Below are positions 47,634-58,164 of a DNA stretch of 60,594 bases, piece by piece. The translations under genes and the position numbers were made by a program. The notes under the pieces are model-generated. The model was not told the origin of the DNA, ran no database searches, and worked only from the letters and a program-made list of their open reading frames with translations. The stretch is from assembly GCF_000142905.1 (NCBI RefSeq), contig NW_013657627.1, positions 69,746 through 130,339 of the forward strand. The letters are read 5' to 3'. The DNA is from Thecamonas trahens ATCC 50062. Its lineage: Eukaryota > Apusozoa > Apusomonadida > Apusomonadidae. Within the stretch, counting starts at the first letter, position 1, and every line of letters starts with the position of its first letter.

Positions 47634-50600
47634 TCACGCAAACAAATTCCGCCCGTCGACACCTGCAGACCGGTTGAGTCCGCTGTGGATTGGACTCACG
47701 CATCCGCGCGACCGCGACCGCGAACCCGACCGCGACCCTGATCGCGACCGCGACCGCGACAATGAGCCTGTTCTCACCGCAAGCTGTGGCGCGTTGCGTC
47801 GTCGTCCGCCGCGCCGCCGAGTCGCCTGCTTGCCGTCCTCAGTCATCGCCTCAGAGACCGATCGGCCCATGTTGCCCTGGCTGCGGGAACAGCTGCGGGA
47901 GCGGGAGCGACTCATCGCCTCGGCCTCGTCCACGCTTGTGTACTGCGATGCGCCCGAGATGCTGATCGCAAGGTGCGCCGCAGACGCGCTCCGGGCTCCG
48001 CCGCCAGCTTCGGTCGACGATGATGACGACGACTGCACCGGACTCGGCATCTCGCCCAACACTGTCATCGGCGCTACATCCTCCATCGCCACCACATGAG
48101 CCTCGCGCGCCGCCTCCGAATCGCCTTCGAGCGCTGCCACAATCCGCTCCACCTCGCGCTGTAGCCGGCCCGTCGCCTCAATGTCTTGCACTTCAGCGAG
48201 CAGGCTATCTGCCAATTGATGGCGCCGTTCCTTGGCCATCGAGTACGTGTCGGCTCGCGCCTGCACAATGAGCCACACGTCCTTCGCCACCGCCCACACA
48301 GAGACCAGGGCAAGCGCCACCACGGCAATAATCGCCATCCAGTCGCCCACTGTGTTGTCCGCAGTCGTCGCCCGCTCCGCGTACGCGCCGGTCCCCAGAA
48401 TGAGAATGGCAATGAGAATCGTGTTGAGGTACACGTCCACCGTGTTATACAGCGGATGGTAGTACGGCCGCACTCTCAGCACCATCCCGGTCCATGCCAG
48501 GAAAATCGCAAGCATCAGCCCAATCTGCACCATCTGCGAGTCGGAGAAAAACGTCGCCGTTACCACAAGGCCCAGCCGCTTGCCGAGATTGCCCACCTCA
48601 CCGAGGTAGAACACAGACCGGTACAGGCGGTACAGTGGGCCCAGCCGCGCCATCATTGCATCGCTTGTCGCCAGACTCGCCCGTGCTTGATACAACGAAA
48701 TGGCAAAGTAGACCGGAAGCCCAAGGACAAACAACGCGCACGACGCCAGCGACACCGGGAACACGCCCCACCACGAGGCGTCAAAGCATGACACTCCCGG
48801 GTCAACGTCGAGCACAAACGCGCCGTTCGGAAGCTTGGTGCAGTCAAACAGGACAAGCGTCGCCTTGGAGAGCGGAATGTACAGCAGCGGCGTGATCGAG
48901 AACAGCGCAGACTCACACACCGTCCGCAGCGGGAGCACCACCAGCGGGGAAAACGGCCCGCGGCCCACAAGGCGACACACAAGCGCAACAATCACCCCAA
49001 CCACAATGATCGCCACAGGCGCTGCCATCGACACAAGGTACTTGGTGTGAAAGCTGTCCAGCGCGCACTCGGATGCAAACAACGAGATGTCGATGTTGAA
49101 CGCGGAGAACCCGCCGAGCACTTGGCTTGCTCGCGACGACCACGCAAACTTGGACCCCGCCAGAATGCCCACAACCTGGAACGCCACAAGGACCATCGAC
49201 ACCGTCGCCGGCGTCGAAATCCGTCGAAACTCGCGGATTCGCGTCAGCTGCGCAGCCTCTGAACTCAGGTTTGCCGCAGACGAGTTGGTCGCCGCCGCCC
49301 GCCGCGCAGACCGCGACTGCATCAGCGCCAGGCAAACGCCCACGCCCGATGACGCCACCGCAAGCCCAATCGCAAACTGCACAAACGTCGAGCTCGCCGT
49401 CGGCGGGCACGTCCGACACTCGCCGTCCGTGTCAGAGTAAAAGCCTTTGGTGCACGAGTTGCACATGTAGCCCTCGTACCCGATTGCGCACCCGCCGGCT
49501 CCGCCGGGGCACCCAGCCGTCCGCCGGCACCGCACAAACGTGAGGTTGCCTGCGTCGTAGAACCCAACCTGCGGTACAGGCTGGGCCACTCCGCCGGCGC
49601 AGCTGGCTCCCGCCCGGCACTCCTCGCACGCCACGTCTGTCAAGCCGCTTGGCGCGAAGAATCCCACCTCGCACTCGCACGCAGACGTCCCGTTGATGCT
49701 CGTCACTCGTAGCGTGTTGGCCGGGCAGCCCGCCACCGCCTCGCACGGCGCCATCGATGTCGCGCCGGCGCTTGTCCCGAGCGCGCACACAGAGCAAACA
49801 AGCACGCTCTCTCCACTGCCGTCGTTCGTCGTCGCAACTGCGCCCGAGCCTGGTCCGCACCCATCAATGCGCACGCTGCCGCTCAGCCCAGTCACACTCT
49901 CTCCTGCCGACAGGCTCCACGTCGTCGAAAGCGGGAGCGTATCCTGCCCTGCAACCCCAACCTGCAGCGTCAGCCGCGGCATCGCCGTCTTGGCCGAGCT
50001 CAAGCTCGTCGTACTCGTTCCGGCAGTGTACAGGCCGGGCACCGCCGCAAAGGATAGCACAGGCTCCACCCCCGGCTCGATCATGCTCTGACCGAGCCAG
50101 TCCTCGCCATGAAACTCAAGCTCCAGGCCTGATCCGGGCTCCACAACCTGTGTCGCTGCCGCAGCCGCCACGTCTACAGCACGGAGCGCGGTCAACGGCC
50201 CGCCCACGCTCCCACTGCTGGTTGCGGCTTCAGCTGCCGCGTCCATCCGGATCCATGGCAGCATCGATGCCGGCGTCCGGCTCACCGCCACGCTCGTGCT
50301 GCTCCAACGGCAGACAAAACCGTCTTGCCTCAGCCCGTCGCGCACGTTGCCATCCCACGTCGTCGCAGAGCCGATCACGTCCACAGCTCCACCGCATGCA
50401 AAAATTCCGCCGCCGACCCGGTCCGCCACATTGTTTCGCAGCGTCACGCCCGAGAGCGTCACCAGCGTCGTGTTGGCGCCCACTGCAGCCAGTCCATTGC
50501 CAGCAAGCGTGCTCGATACAATCGGTAAGTCCACAGACCGTGTTGAGCTCGCCACCGCGCTTGCCAGGCTGCTCTGCACAACCCCGATGCCGCCGCCAAA

Positions 50601-53600
50601 GCCGGCCACGTTGGACTCGAGCGTGGCGCCCACAACCTCGGCCTTGGCGTCGCCGTCGATGGCAAGCCCGCCGCCCCAGCCAGAGCCCAGCGCCGTGTTA
50701 GCCGACACGCTCGAGCTGCTCGTCACAGACACGCTCGCTGCCCGTGCCACTCGAATTCCGCCACCGAGGCCGGCAATGCACCCGGAAATCTGCCCGTTCT
50801 CAACCGTCGCGCTCGCAGACGAGGTCACAAGAATCGCCCCACCCTCGCTCGCCGAACAGCCCGAGACCACCGAGTCGCGAACGATGACCGAAGAGCCGGC
50901 GCCGGCCGCGTACAGGGCGCCGCCAGAAAATGCCGCACTGGAGCCTGAGATGGATGACCCAGCCAGAAGCTGTACGCTTCCGCCGCCTTTGGCCAGCATG
51001 GCGCCGCCAAACCCGACGTCGATGAGGTCTCCGGTCACGTCGCGCGCCTTGGACTCGCACTGCGCCATTGTCGAGCCCTCGAGTGCAATAACCGATCCGC
51101 TGCCCTCGGCTCGGAGCGTTGGTGCGCCGTACAGCGACGCGCGGCCTGTCGAGCCGCCGACCACCGCCACAGACTTGAGCACAACATTGCCGGCTCCCGG
51201 CCAGGTCCGCGACAACACGCTCGTCTCTTTCATCGCACGAAACAGCACACCGTCGCCGTTGCAGTCAAAGATCGCAGTCGGCGATGCGCCTGACGGGCCA
51301 ACAATCGTCACCGCATGCTTGATTTGCCCGTGCGCGCCCACACCACAGCTGTACGTGGCCGCCGGAAGCTCAATAGTGTCACGGACGCACCGCGATGCTC
51401 CGCCCACGTTGGCCCGCACACAGGCAAACCCGTTCGCCAAGCCTTTGGTGCATCCCAGCAGCTGCTTCGAGAACGAACGTACCTTTGGCTGGTACGCAAA
51501 CGCTCCAGTCCGAGTCGCTGCCAGAAGACCAACAAGATTGTTCATCGTGTCGACAACGAGCATGTCAGCGTCGCCGTCGGCGTCCCAGTCGGCCATCGCT
51601 GCCTCACTCGTCATGTGGCTGAGGTACACGTCCTGGTCACGAGCAAAGCTGCCGAGCCCTGCGTCAAAGACAAACAGCGTCGACTGAGTAGCCACGCTCG
51701 AAGCAACTACAAGATCAAGATCGCCGTCGCCGTCGACATCACCGAGCACGGGACTCGCCGCGCCTGCATAGGTATCGGATACAGTTTGTCCAACCCAAGC
51801 GCTGCCGCCGCTGGGCACATTGCGGAACCACGCAATCGAGTTCTCCAGCTTGTTGACGCCGACCACGTCGATCGTGCCGTCATTGTTGACGTCGCCGACA
51901 ACCACAGACGTCACGTTGAAGGCGCCCGTCGAAACGGCCTGCGCCGTGCCAAAGCCCGCACCGGTGTTGGCGTGCCAGGCCACCGACTGCGTCGCCGCCA
52001 CGCACACGACCACGTCATAATCGCCGTCGTTGTCGATGTCAGCGACCGCGCCCGTGTCGGCCTCAACTGTGGCAACAGCATTGCCGCTACTCCACATTGC
52101 GCCAGTGCCTGCCACATTGGCGGTCCACTCGACTGTGGAAAGGTAAGAGAGGACAATGTCTGCGTCGCCGTCGCCATCCATGTCAGCCACGTCCATCCAA
52201 CGAACGGTGAAGCCTTCGCCGATGTTGTAGCCGCCGGCGGAACGAGAAAAGGTGCCTGCAGCATCGACATTCTCGAACCAGACCACGCTTGGGGTAGCGG
52301 CAACGACAACGTCAAGATCACCGTCGCCGTCCATGTCGGCCACAGCCACCGCGGCAGGCGACGTGACCATGCTGGGCAACTCTGAACCGGTGCCAAACAT
52401 GCCGTTGGCCGTGTTGCGATAAACCATGGCCCGCGACTCTGAAGCTGAGACCACGACCGCGTCGATGAGACCGTCACCGTCAACGTCGCCAAACGCCATG
52501 TCGATCACCCCAGCACCGTCCGAGTCGCTCAATGTGATTGGATAAAAGCTCCGGAGCTTGCGTTCTCCATCGGTGCGTAGAACCAGTGTGGCAGTGGTGG
52601 CTGATACCGCGTCCGTGTTGACAGCCACTGTGTCAGTTCGTCCGTCGCCGTCGACGTCGGCAAATGCCGGCCGAGTAATGTCCAAGCCCGTGGCGAGCGG
52701 TTGCGGAATAGAAAAGCCAATACCCGACGTCGAAAGATAGCCCAGAAGTGAGACGAGACTGCCAGTCGGGCTCCCAAACGAAATTATCACGTCCGGCATT
52801 CCGTCGCCATTGACGTCGCTGAGCGAGATTGCCCGAGCGTTGCCACCCACAGTGCTCAGTTCCAACGAGGCTCTGTCAAAGGCGGTGCCGCTGGAGCCGT
52901 CAAGCGCAAGGAACCAAGTCAGGGTACCAGTGGATGGATGAACGGCAACAAGATCGATGTCGCCGTCGTTGTCCATGTCGCCAGCGTCGAGGACATGGAC
53001 AAAGAACGAGCTGGCAACAACAACCATGGCGTCGGTCGACCATCCGTTGAGTGACGCAACGTAGGGGATCCATCCCAGTGATGTGTTCTGTGGCATCGGA
53101 ACGACCGCGTCGAGCAAGCTGTCGCCGTTCATATCAGCCAGGATGACCTTGTCGACAAACATGCCCGGGATAGTAATGCTGGTCTCGGCAAAGACGCCAC
53201 CGCCGGTGTTACGGAGCAGAGCGATAGTGTGGCTCGCCGAAATCACAACGACCAAATCGGTCAGGGAGTCATCGTCCACGTCGGCTGCGTACAGCCGCTC
53301 TGCGTTGGTGAGACCAGTTGCCAGCGCTGCACCGAGCAAGAAGGTCGGCTGCACCTCGCCCTGGTTGACGTACACCTCGACATCACCGGAAATGAGAAAG
53401 GCAACATCGAGATCGCCGCTATCGTCGACGTCAATAAGCGCTGCGTCCTTGACGCTGCCAAGCGAAGTCGAGGAGATGCCGCGACGCGACCCAAACGAGG
53501 CTTCGCCTGCCACCCCCTTGTACCAGAACAGCCCGTGCGAGTCCGGTGCGGCGTCGGCAATGACAATGTCAGCCACTCCGTCACCATCTATGTCTCCAAC

Positions 53601-55046
53601 GAGCGGTACAAACGAGGCCCGAGACGGCGCAGCGAGGACATCAGCAACCACCCAAGACATGCCCGGGACTCTGTCAATGAGCTGCGCCGCGCCAGCGTTG
53701 CTGTCGGTGTAGGCGGCTACAACCGATGGAAGCGGACCCGCCCCAATCACGCCAACCGCCACACCCGTGATAGAAGGGGAGCCTGTGTCGAACAGCGCCG
53801 GATCCGTGTCGCCGAGAAACTGGATGGCGTCAAACCGCAAGTACTGGACAGCAGACCCGTCACCAATGACAAGGTCGATAAATCCATCGCCGTTGACGTC
53901 GTAAAGAGCCGGCCTGGCAGTAGACTTGGAGGTAAACGTTTGGCTGTCGACAAACATGCGACCGCCAGAGAACCTAGCCCACCGCAGATCGCCATTTCGT
54001 GATGTGTAGACCACACCGGTCTCACTCGGCGTCAGCTGGCCGGCCACCATGTTGCCTGCGGAAGTGATGCCGGGAGCATTTTGCGCCTCGCACGGTTCCG
54101 GAGCAAGCGCCGGCCAGCCCATAAAGTCCACAAAGACAAGGCAGTACTCCGGTACCGGCGACGGCGTTGGATCTGGCAGGTTCTTGTACACTGCCACGAT
54201 ATCGTCGTCACCATCTGCGTCAAAGTCAAAGGCCACAGCCAGCATCATGTACTCAATAGACGCCCCCAACGAGACGTAATTGTTGAGCGAATACGGAAAG
54301 GTATGGAGCGGGCTCTGAAAGGCCAAAAGCAGTCGGTTGTCGCCCTCTTGTGAGGCGAGCAGCAGATCTGTCCGCGAGTCACCGTTAAAATCACCAACGT
54401 CCAGTGAGACTTCGTTGAACATGACGCCTTCCCAGGCGTACAACGGGGCGGTGGCAAATACACCCTCGCCGAGATTGCGGTAGATGGAGAGCTTGTCGGC
54501 ACCCATGGTGGCGAGCAGAACATCGTTGTAGCCATCATCATCAAAGTCGACCAGCTTGAAGACGGCCAAATTGCCCGAATCAAGAGTGAGGGCCACGACT
54601 GGATTTCTAAAGCCATCGAGGACAGGCGAGTAAGGCAACCAGACGATCTGAGCCTTGTGAGAACCAGGCCGGTCAGCAACCAAGACAGCATCAAGCCATC
54701 CATCACCATCCACATCCGCCAGAAGCACATCATTTGGTTTGTACGCATCAGCAATGACAGTCTGCGGAAGATCGATTTCTGCCGTACAAGCCGAGAGAGC
54801 TGGCATGTCCGCCAGAGGCCCTCCCACCACAGTGATGGCTGACACTGGCGAGTCCAGTGGCAGCAGGAGGAGGAGGAGGAGAAGGAGTGTGTGTGCCAAC
54901 CAAGTCGCCGAACCAGAGGCGGCCGCCAGTGTTCGAGACTGAGGGAGGGGAGGAAGAAAGAGATGGGGTAAGTGGGTGGGTGGGTGTGCATGGAAGAGGG
55001 AGATGAGGTCTGGGGGGGGGCAGGGGGGGGGGCGTACCTTGTGCAT
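47634..55046 (-). CDS. Giant surface protein: FG-GAP/VCBS repeats, beta-helix, Cys-rich, multi-TM
   Basis: Exon 1 (55046-55038) encodes MHK; a 99-nt intron (GTACGC..TCAG) joins to exon 2 at 54938, giving about 2,437 residues and a signal peptide (THSL-type Leu run, ..PLDSPVSA). Residues ~60-1170 hold some twenty FG-GAP/VCBS repeats with calcium loops such as DVDGDGWLDAVL and DMDGDGDADIV. Next is a right-handed beta-helix region (~1200-1560, SSAFSGGALYAAGAGSSVIV), a Cys-rich GCC-type segment (ACECEVGFFAPSG), then 8 or so membrane helices and a ~200-residue cytoplasmic tail. The intron is a multiple of three, so retention keeps the frame. Probably adhesion or sensing at the cell surface (inference). 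Confidence 0.85.
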   Translation of the reverse strand: MHKVRPPPCPPPDLISLFHAHPPTHLPHLFLPPLPQSRTLAAASGSATWLAHTLLLLLLLLLPLDSPVSAITVVGGPLADMPALSACTAEIDLPQTVIADAYKPNDVLLADVDGDGWLDAVLVADRPGSHKAQIVWLPYSPVLDGFRNPVVALTLDSGNLAVFKLVDFDDDGYNDVLLATMGADKLSIYRNLGEGVFATAPLYAWEGVMFNEVSLDVGDFNGDSRTDLLLASQEGDNRLLLAFQSPLHTFPYSLNNYVSLGASIEYMMLAVAFDFDADGDDDIVAVYKNLPDPTPSPVPEYCLVFVDFMGWPALAPEPCEAQNAPGITSAGNMVAGQLTPSETGVVYTSRNGDLRWARFSGGRMFVDSQTFTSKSTARPALYDVNGDGFIDLVIGDGSAVQYLRFDAIQFLGDTDPALFDTGSPSITGVAVGVIGAGPLPSVVAAYTDSNAGAAQLIDRVPGMSWVVADVLAAPSRASFVPLVGDIDGDGVADIVIADAAPDSHGLFWYKGVAGEASFGSRRGISSTSLGSVKDAALIDVDDSGDLDVAFLISGDVEVYVNQGEVQPTFLLGAALATGLTNAERLYAADVDDDSLTDLVVVISASHTIALLRNTGGGVFAETSITIPGMFVDKVILADMNGDSLLDAVVPMPQNTSLGWIPYVASLNGWSTDAMVVVASSFFVHVLDAGDMDNDGDIDLVAVHPSTGTLTWFLALDGSSGTAFDRASLELSTVGGNARAISLSDVNGDGMPDVIISFGSPTGSLVSLLGYLSTSGIGFSIPQPLATGLDITRPAFADVDGDGRTDTVAVNTDAVSATTATLVLRTDGERKLRSFYPITLSDSDGAGVIDMAFGDVDGDGLIDAVVVSASESRAMVYRNTANGMFGTGSELPSMVTSPAAVAVADMDGDGDLDVVVAATPSVVWFENVDAAGTFSRSAGGYNIGEGFTVRWMDVADMDGDGDADIVLSYLSTVEWTANVAGTGAMWSSGNAVATVEADTGAVADIDNDGDYDVVVCVAATQSVAWHANTGAGFGTAQAVSTGAFNVTSVVVGDVNNDGTIDVVGVNKLENSIAWFRNVPSGGSAWVGQTVSDTYAGAASPVLGDVDGDGDLDLVVASSVATQSTLFVFDAGLGSFARDQDVYLSHMTSEAAMADWDADGDADMLVVDTMNNLVGLLAATRTGAFAYQPKVRSFSKQLLGCTKGLANGFACVRANVGGASRCVRDTIELPAATYSCGVGAHGQIKHAVTIVGPSGASPTAIFDCNGDGVLFRAMKETSVLSRTWPGAGNVVLKSVAVVGGSTGRASLYGAPTLRAEGSGSVIALEGSTMAQCESKARDVTGDLIDVGFGGAMLAKGGGSVQLLAGSSISGSSAAFSGGALYAAGAGSSVIVRDSVVSGCSASEGGAILVTSSASATVENGQISGCIAGLGGGIRVARAASVSVTSSSSVSANTALGSGWGGGLAIDGDAKAEVVGATLESNVAGFGGGIGVVQSSLASAVASSTRSVDLPIVSSTLAGNGLAAVGANTTLVTLSGVTLRNNVADRVGGGIFACGGAVDVIGSATTWDGNVRDGLRQDGFVCRWSSTSVAVSRTPASMLPWIRMDAAAEAATSSGSVGGPLTALRAVDVAAAAATQVVEPGSGLELEFHGEDWLGQSMIEPGVEPVLSFAAVPGLYTAGTSTTSLSSAKTAMPRLTLQVGVAGQDTLPLSTTWSLSAGESVTGLSGSVRIDGCGPGSGAVATTNDGSGESVLVCSVCALGTSAGATSMAPCEAVAGCPANTLRVTSINGTSACECEVGFFAPSGLTDVACEECRAGASCAGGVAQPVPQVGFYDAGNLTFVRCRRTAGCPGGAGGCAIGYEGYMCNSCTKGFYSDTDGECRTCPPTASSTFVQFAIGLAVASSGVGVCLALMQSRSARRAAATNSSAANLSSEAAQLTRIREFRRISTPATVSMVLVAFQVVGILAGSKFAWSSRASQVLGGFSAFNIDISLFASECALDSFHTKYLVSMAAPVAIIVVGVIVALVCRLVGRGPFSPLVVLPLRTVCESALFSITPLLYIPLSKATLVLFDCTKLPNGAFVLDVDPGVSCFDASWWGVFPVSLASCALFVLGLPVYFAISLYQARASLATSDAMMARLGPLYRLYRSVFYLGEVGNLGKRLGLVVTATFFSDSQMVQIGLMLAIFLAWTGMVLRVRPYYHPLYNTVDVYLNTILIAILILGTGAYAERATTADNTVGDWMAIIAVVALALVSVWAVAKDVWLIVQARADTYSMAKERRHQLADSLLAEVQDIEATGRLQREVERIVAALEGDSEAAREAHVVAMEDVAPMTVLGEMPSPVQSSSSSSTEAGGGARSASAAHLAISISGASQYTSVDEAEAMSRSRSRSCSRSQGNMGRSVSEAMTEDGKQATRRRGGRRRNAPQLAVRTGSLSRSRSRSGSRSGSRSRSRGCVSPIHSGLNRSAGVDGRNLFA

Positions 55047-55250
55047 GGGGGTAGGGGGGGTAGGAGGGAGGTGGTGAGTGGGTGGCGGGAAAGTTGGTGA
55101 CGGCTAACTCTAATTCGCGAGGGGGGGGGCGGGGGATGCGGGCACGCGTGGGTACACCCGCATCAACTCTGACGGCGTGATTTGATCGCGTTGTGGCATT
55201 GGTGATGCAGGCAGGTTTCAAGTCGTTGCGTAAGGGGAGGGGGGGGGGGC
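55047..55250. other. Short intergenic region, no gene
   Basis: G homopolymers at about 55013-55032, 55119-55130 and 55236-55248. It lies between the giant gene's start and the end of the Sec10 gene. Confidence 0.6.
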
Positions 55251-57965
55251 TTAGGCAGCAGCATCAAAGAGCTTGCCGATGCGGGCTTGCTTAAAGTCGG
55301 CGCGCTGCTGGACGTAGCTGAGAATGGTCTTGCGGTCGAGACGGGCGAGCTCGCCTTCAGAGGCGACGCCCGGAAGGTTGTGCGGAGCAACGAGAAAGAG
55401 GTTGCCAAGCTCGCGGAGCATGACAAACTCGGCGTCGACTTCGTCAAGCTCAAAGGTGGCAAGCGCAGCCTGGTAGCCCTGCAGATCGTTGAGGAGGCGG
55501 AGGGCGCCAAACTCGGTGTACTTGAACCGCTTGATGTGGCGAAGAAGAACTTCGATGGCGCCGTTGCCGAGCTCGCGGAGCATGCGGGCGGCGTTGGCCG
55601 GGTCGAGGCGTGAGCGTAGGAGTGCTGCGGTCCGCTCCAGAAACGCTGTGCCTGCGGCGCAGGCAGCGGTCTTCTGCGCAGTGAGCATCATGGCCGAGTC
55701 GTCGTCAGACTTGGGCGCATAGTCTGCCGAGAGCTGGGCGTCCTCGAGCAGGGCCTTAAAGTGCGAGACAAGGGCGATGAGGCCGGTGGTGAGGCCGGAA
55801 TTGAGGCCGGCCTCGAGGGCAGCGAGCGTTTGGTTCTTACGCTCGACGCAGATGGTGCGGACGTTGACCGCAGAGTCGATGGCCGGGAGGACAAAGGTGG
55901 CAAAGTGAGCCTGCAGCAGACGGGCAATGTGGGTGACTCGTGAGACGACGACGAGGAAGAGCTCGAGCTGCGGCTCATCGCTAGCGCTCGAACGATCCGG
56001 TAGCTCCATTTGGACAGCCTCAATCGAGCGGCGGACGTACTTGCGCCCGAGATAGAAGAGGAGCGACATGAAGAGCTGCTGGACGTTTTCGGCCTCAGTG
56101 TCAGGGAGCGAAAGGACCTGGGCTCGCTTGACGGCGTCTTCGTGGACCCGAAGCAGCGTTGAAGCGACGCGAAGCGAGACCTTGGGCGCCGGGTCGGCCG
56201 CGTCAAAGCCATCGCTGGGAACGACGACCCACGCCGCAGCCCCATTGTCGGCCTCGGCCTCGCCTCCGCTCGCCGCGCCCGAGTGGCTGCCTGGGACGTG
56301 GACCGACGACGCAATGGTGGAGAAGAACGACTTTTTGGCCTTGGGCGCGGCGTCGACGCCGACGGCCTTGTGCTCAGCGGCGACGACGGCAGCGCAGTAC
56401 TCGGACAGCGCGTAGCGCTCCTTCTCCAGATACTTGGCCTGCAGCGGGAGAAAGAACTCAGTGACCGGCTCGTCCAGTGCCGCGGCCTCGTCAGCGAGGC
56501 CGGCGGCGCTGAGCTCGTCCACCAGCCGCCGCGCCGCAGCCGCGCAGGCGTGGAGCGCCACGAGGTACTTGAGAGCCGGCGTCGGTGCCACGGGCTCACT
56601 CTCGATTGTCGGCGCGTCCGGTACGTCCGGCGCCGCCGCTGCCGCTGCGTCAAGCAGAGCGCGAAAGGCCTTGAAGACAAGCTTGGAGAACAGGTACCGC
56701 AGAAGCGAAGTGAGAACGCGCGAGGCAACAGTCGGAAAGACGGCGGCAACGAGCTCGCTCTCTGCGAGCGCGATGCGGACTGCGGTCCGGTGGATAGTTG
56801 CCAGCGCCTCGGGTAGCGGAGCCGTGAGCCAGTCGAGATACGCCAGCGGAGCGATGCGCTTGACGTAGAAGCACTCTTCCAGCTCGTGCGCCATGCGGTT
56901 CGAAGAGTTAAAGTGGGAAAAGGCCTCGGCAGCGGCCCGCATCGCCGCCACCTCGCCCTCGTTGTACGCCTCGCGGAACCGCATCAGCAGCGAGTCCTGC
57001 AGCTCCATCTCGGATGCCTCAATGACGCTACGGATGGAAGCCAACTGTGGCGCGTCGACGTCGCTCACCACGCGCGACAGAATCGAGACGACCTCGGCGG
57101 CTTTGCCAGCCTCGAGGTCGGCAAGCGGATGAGCGCCGTTGCCGTCTCCGGAACCGTACTCTTCAAACGCCTGCAGCATGCCCAGCAGTTCAGTAGCCGC
57201 CAGTGCGCGCTTGCGCTGCAAGTCCAGCCGGTGCAGGTGGTTGCCAATGCGGATGGCTGAAGAGCCGACAGCGTCAATGGAGCCATCCATGGTCTCAAAG
57301 GCAGAGACGGTCAAGCCAAAGTGCGAGCGCAACCTGTCCATGGCCGCGCCAAACGAGGCACCCTGTCGCTTGACCGCTGTCTCCAGTGAAACCACTTCGG
57401 CTTCGGCCTGTGCCGTCTTGCTCTGCAGCTCGTCTAGCGCCGCGTCCACTGCAGCCAATGCATCTGTGGCCTCCTCGCCATGTCCGTCGACCACCGCCGC
57501 TACATACGCGTCGAGCGAGAAGAGCTCTGGGTCAAACTCATCGCGGCTCTCGCAGCGCGAATGGCGACGATGATGTCGCCGTCGACCGCTCCGCTGCGAC
57601 TGACGGCCTCCACCAGTACCAGCACCATCATGACGACCAGAACCATGACGAGATCGATGATGATGACCAACATCACGCCGAGGACGATGATCGTCATCAA
57701 CAACATTGCCATGACCATGACCAACACGGCCATCATCATCATCACCATCATTGATATTGCGGCCATCATTGACCTCACCATCCTTGTCGCTGTCGCCGTC
57801 TGTCGAGGATGCGGTAGAGGCCGACGAGTCGGCGGCGTGACGAGGGACAAGTCGCGAAGCCGGCGGAGGCGGGGTGGACGACACCGCCCTGTTCTGCCCT
57901 CCTGTGGAGGCAACAAGGCCACCAATGAACCGACGCTGTCGTCTTCTCCTTCCTGCGGAGGACAT
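55251..57965 (-). CDS. EXOC5: Exocyst complex subunit Sec10
   Basis: 904 residues against about 708 in human; the extra length is a low-complexity N-terminus (~1-150) rich in Ser, Asp and His, partly encoded by CAT/GAT repeats. The Sec10 part begins at FDPELFSLDAYVAAVV. Recognisable family blocks: AEAEVVSLETAVKRQGASF, the helix IDAVGSSAIRIGNHLHRLD followed by QRKRALAATELLGM, the FNSSNRMAHELEECFY segment, and the C-terminal LLNDLQGYQAALATFELDEV and LGNLFLVAPHNLPGVASEGE. The exocyst tethers secretory vesicles at the plasma membrane. Intronless; a duplicated palindromic repeat lies 74 bp upstream of the start. Confidence 0.87.
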   Translation of the reverse strand: MSSAGRRRRQRRFIGGLVASTGGQNRAVSSTPPPPASRLVPRHAADSSASTASSTDGDSDKDGEVNDGRNINDGDDDDGRVGHGHGNVVDDDHRPRRDVGHHHRSRHGSGRHDGAGTGGGRQSQRSGRRRHHRRHSRCESRDEFDPELFSLDAYVAAVVDGHGEEATDALAAVDAALDELQSKTAQAEAEVVSLETAVKRQGASFGAAMDRLRSHFGLTVSAFETMDGSIDAVGSSAIRIGNHLHRLDLQRKRALAATELLGMLQAFEEYGSGDGNGAHPLADLEAGKAAEVVSILSRVVSDVDAPQLASIRSVIEASEMELQDSLLMRFREAYNEGEVAAMRAAAEAFSHFNSSNRMAHELEECFYVKRIAPLAYLDWLTAPLPEALATIHRTAVRIALAESELVAAVFPTVASRVLTSLLRYLFSKLVFKAFRALLDAAAAAAPDVPDAPTIESEPVAPTPALKYLVALHACAAAARRLVDELSAAGLADEAAALDEPVTEFFLPLQAKYLEKERYALSEYCAAVVAAEHKAVGVDAAPKAKKSFFSTIASSVHVPGSHSGAASGGEAEADNGAAAWVVVPSDGFDAADPAPKVSLRVASTLLRVHEDAVKRAQVLSLPDTEAENVQQLFMSLLFYLGRKYVRRSIEAVQMELPDRSSASDEPQLELFLVVVSRVTHIARLLQAHFATFVLPAIDSAVNVRTICVERKNQTLAALEAGLNSGLTTGLIALVSHFKALLEDAQLSADYAPKSDDDSAMMLTAQKTAACAAGTAFLERTAALLRSRLDPANAARMLRELGNGAIEVLLRHIKRFKYTEFGALRLLNDLQGYQAALATFELDEVDAEFVMLRELGNLFLVAPHNLPGVASEGELARLDRKTILSYVQQRADFKQARIGKLFDAAA
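57585..57770. repeat. CAT/ATC-rich triplet repeat in the Sec10 N-terminus
   Basis: Imperfect GAT/CAT trinucleotide repeats coding the Asp/His-rich stretch of the Sec10 N-terminal extension. Confidence 0.75.
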
Positions 57966-58038
57966 GGTTGTACAGAGGTGAGGGGGTGGGGTGTGGGGGC
58001 TGCCGAAGGGCTGGGGTTGGGACGGCGAGGGAGGACAT

Positions 58039-58164
58039 GAACGATCGATTAATCGATGGGCGATTAATCGATGGCCTGGACGTGTGATTAATCGATGTCT
58101 TGAACGATCGATTAATCGATGGGTGATTAATCGATGGCCTGGACGTGTGATTAATCGAAGTCTG
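58039..58164. repeat. Two 63-bp direct repeats with ATTAATCGAT motifs
   Basis: Two adjacent copies, 58039-58101 and 58102-58164, differing at about four bases. Each carries three ATTAATCGA(T) motifs, and the first motif of each lies in a perfect 14-bp palindrome, ATCGATTAATCGAT. AT-rich clustered motifs in a GC-rich region upstream of Sec10 suggest a protein-binding element; this is inference. Confidence 0.85.
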
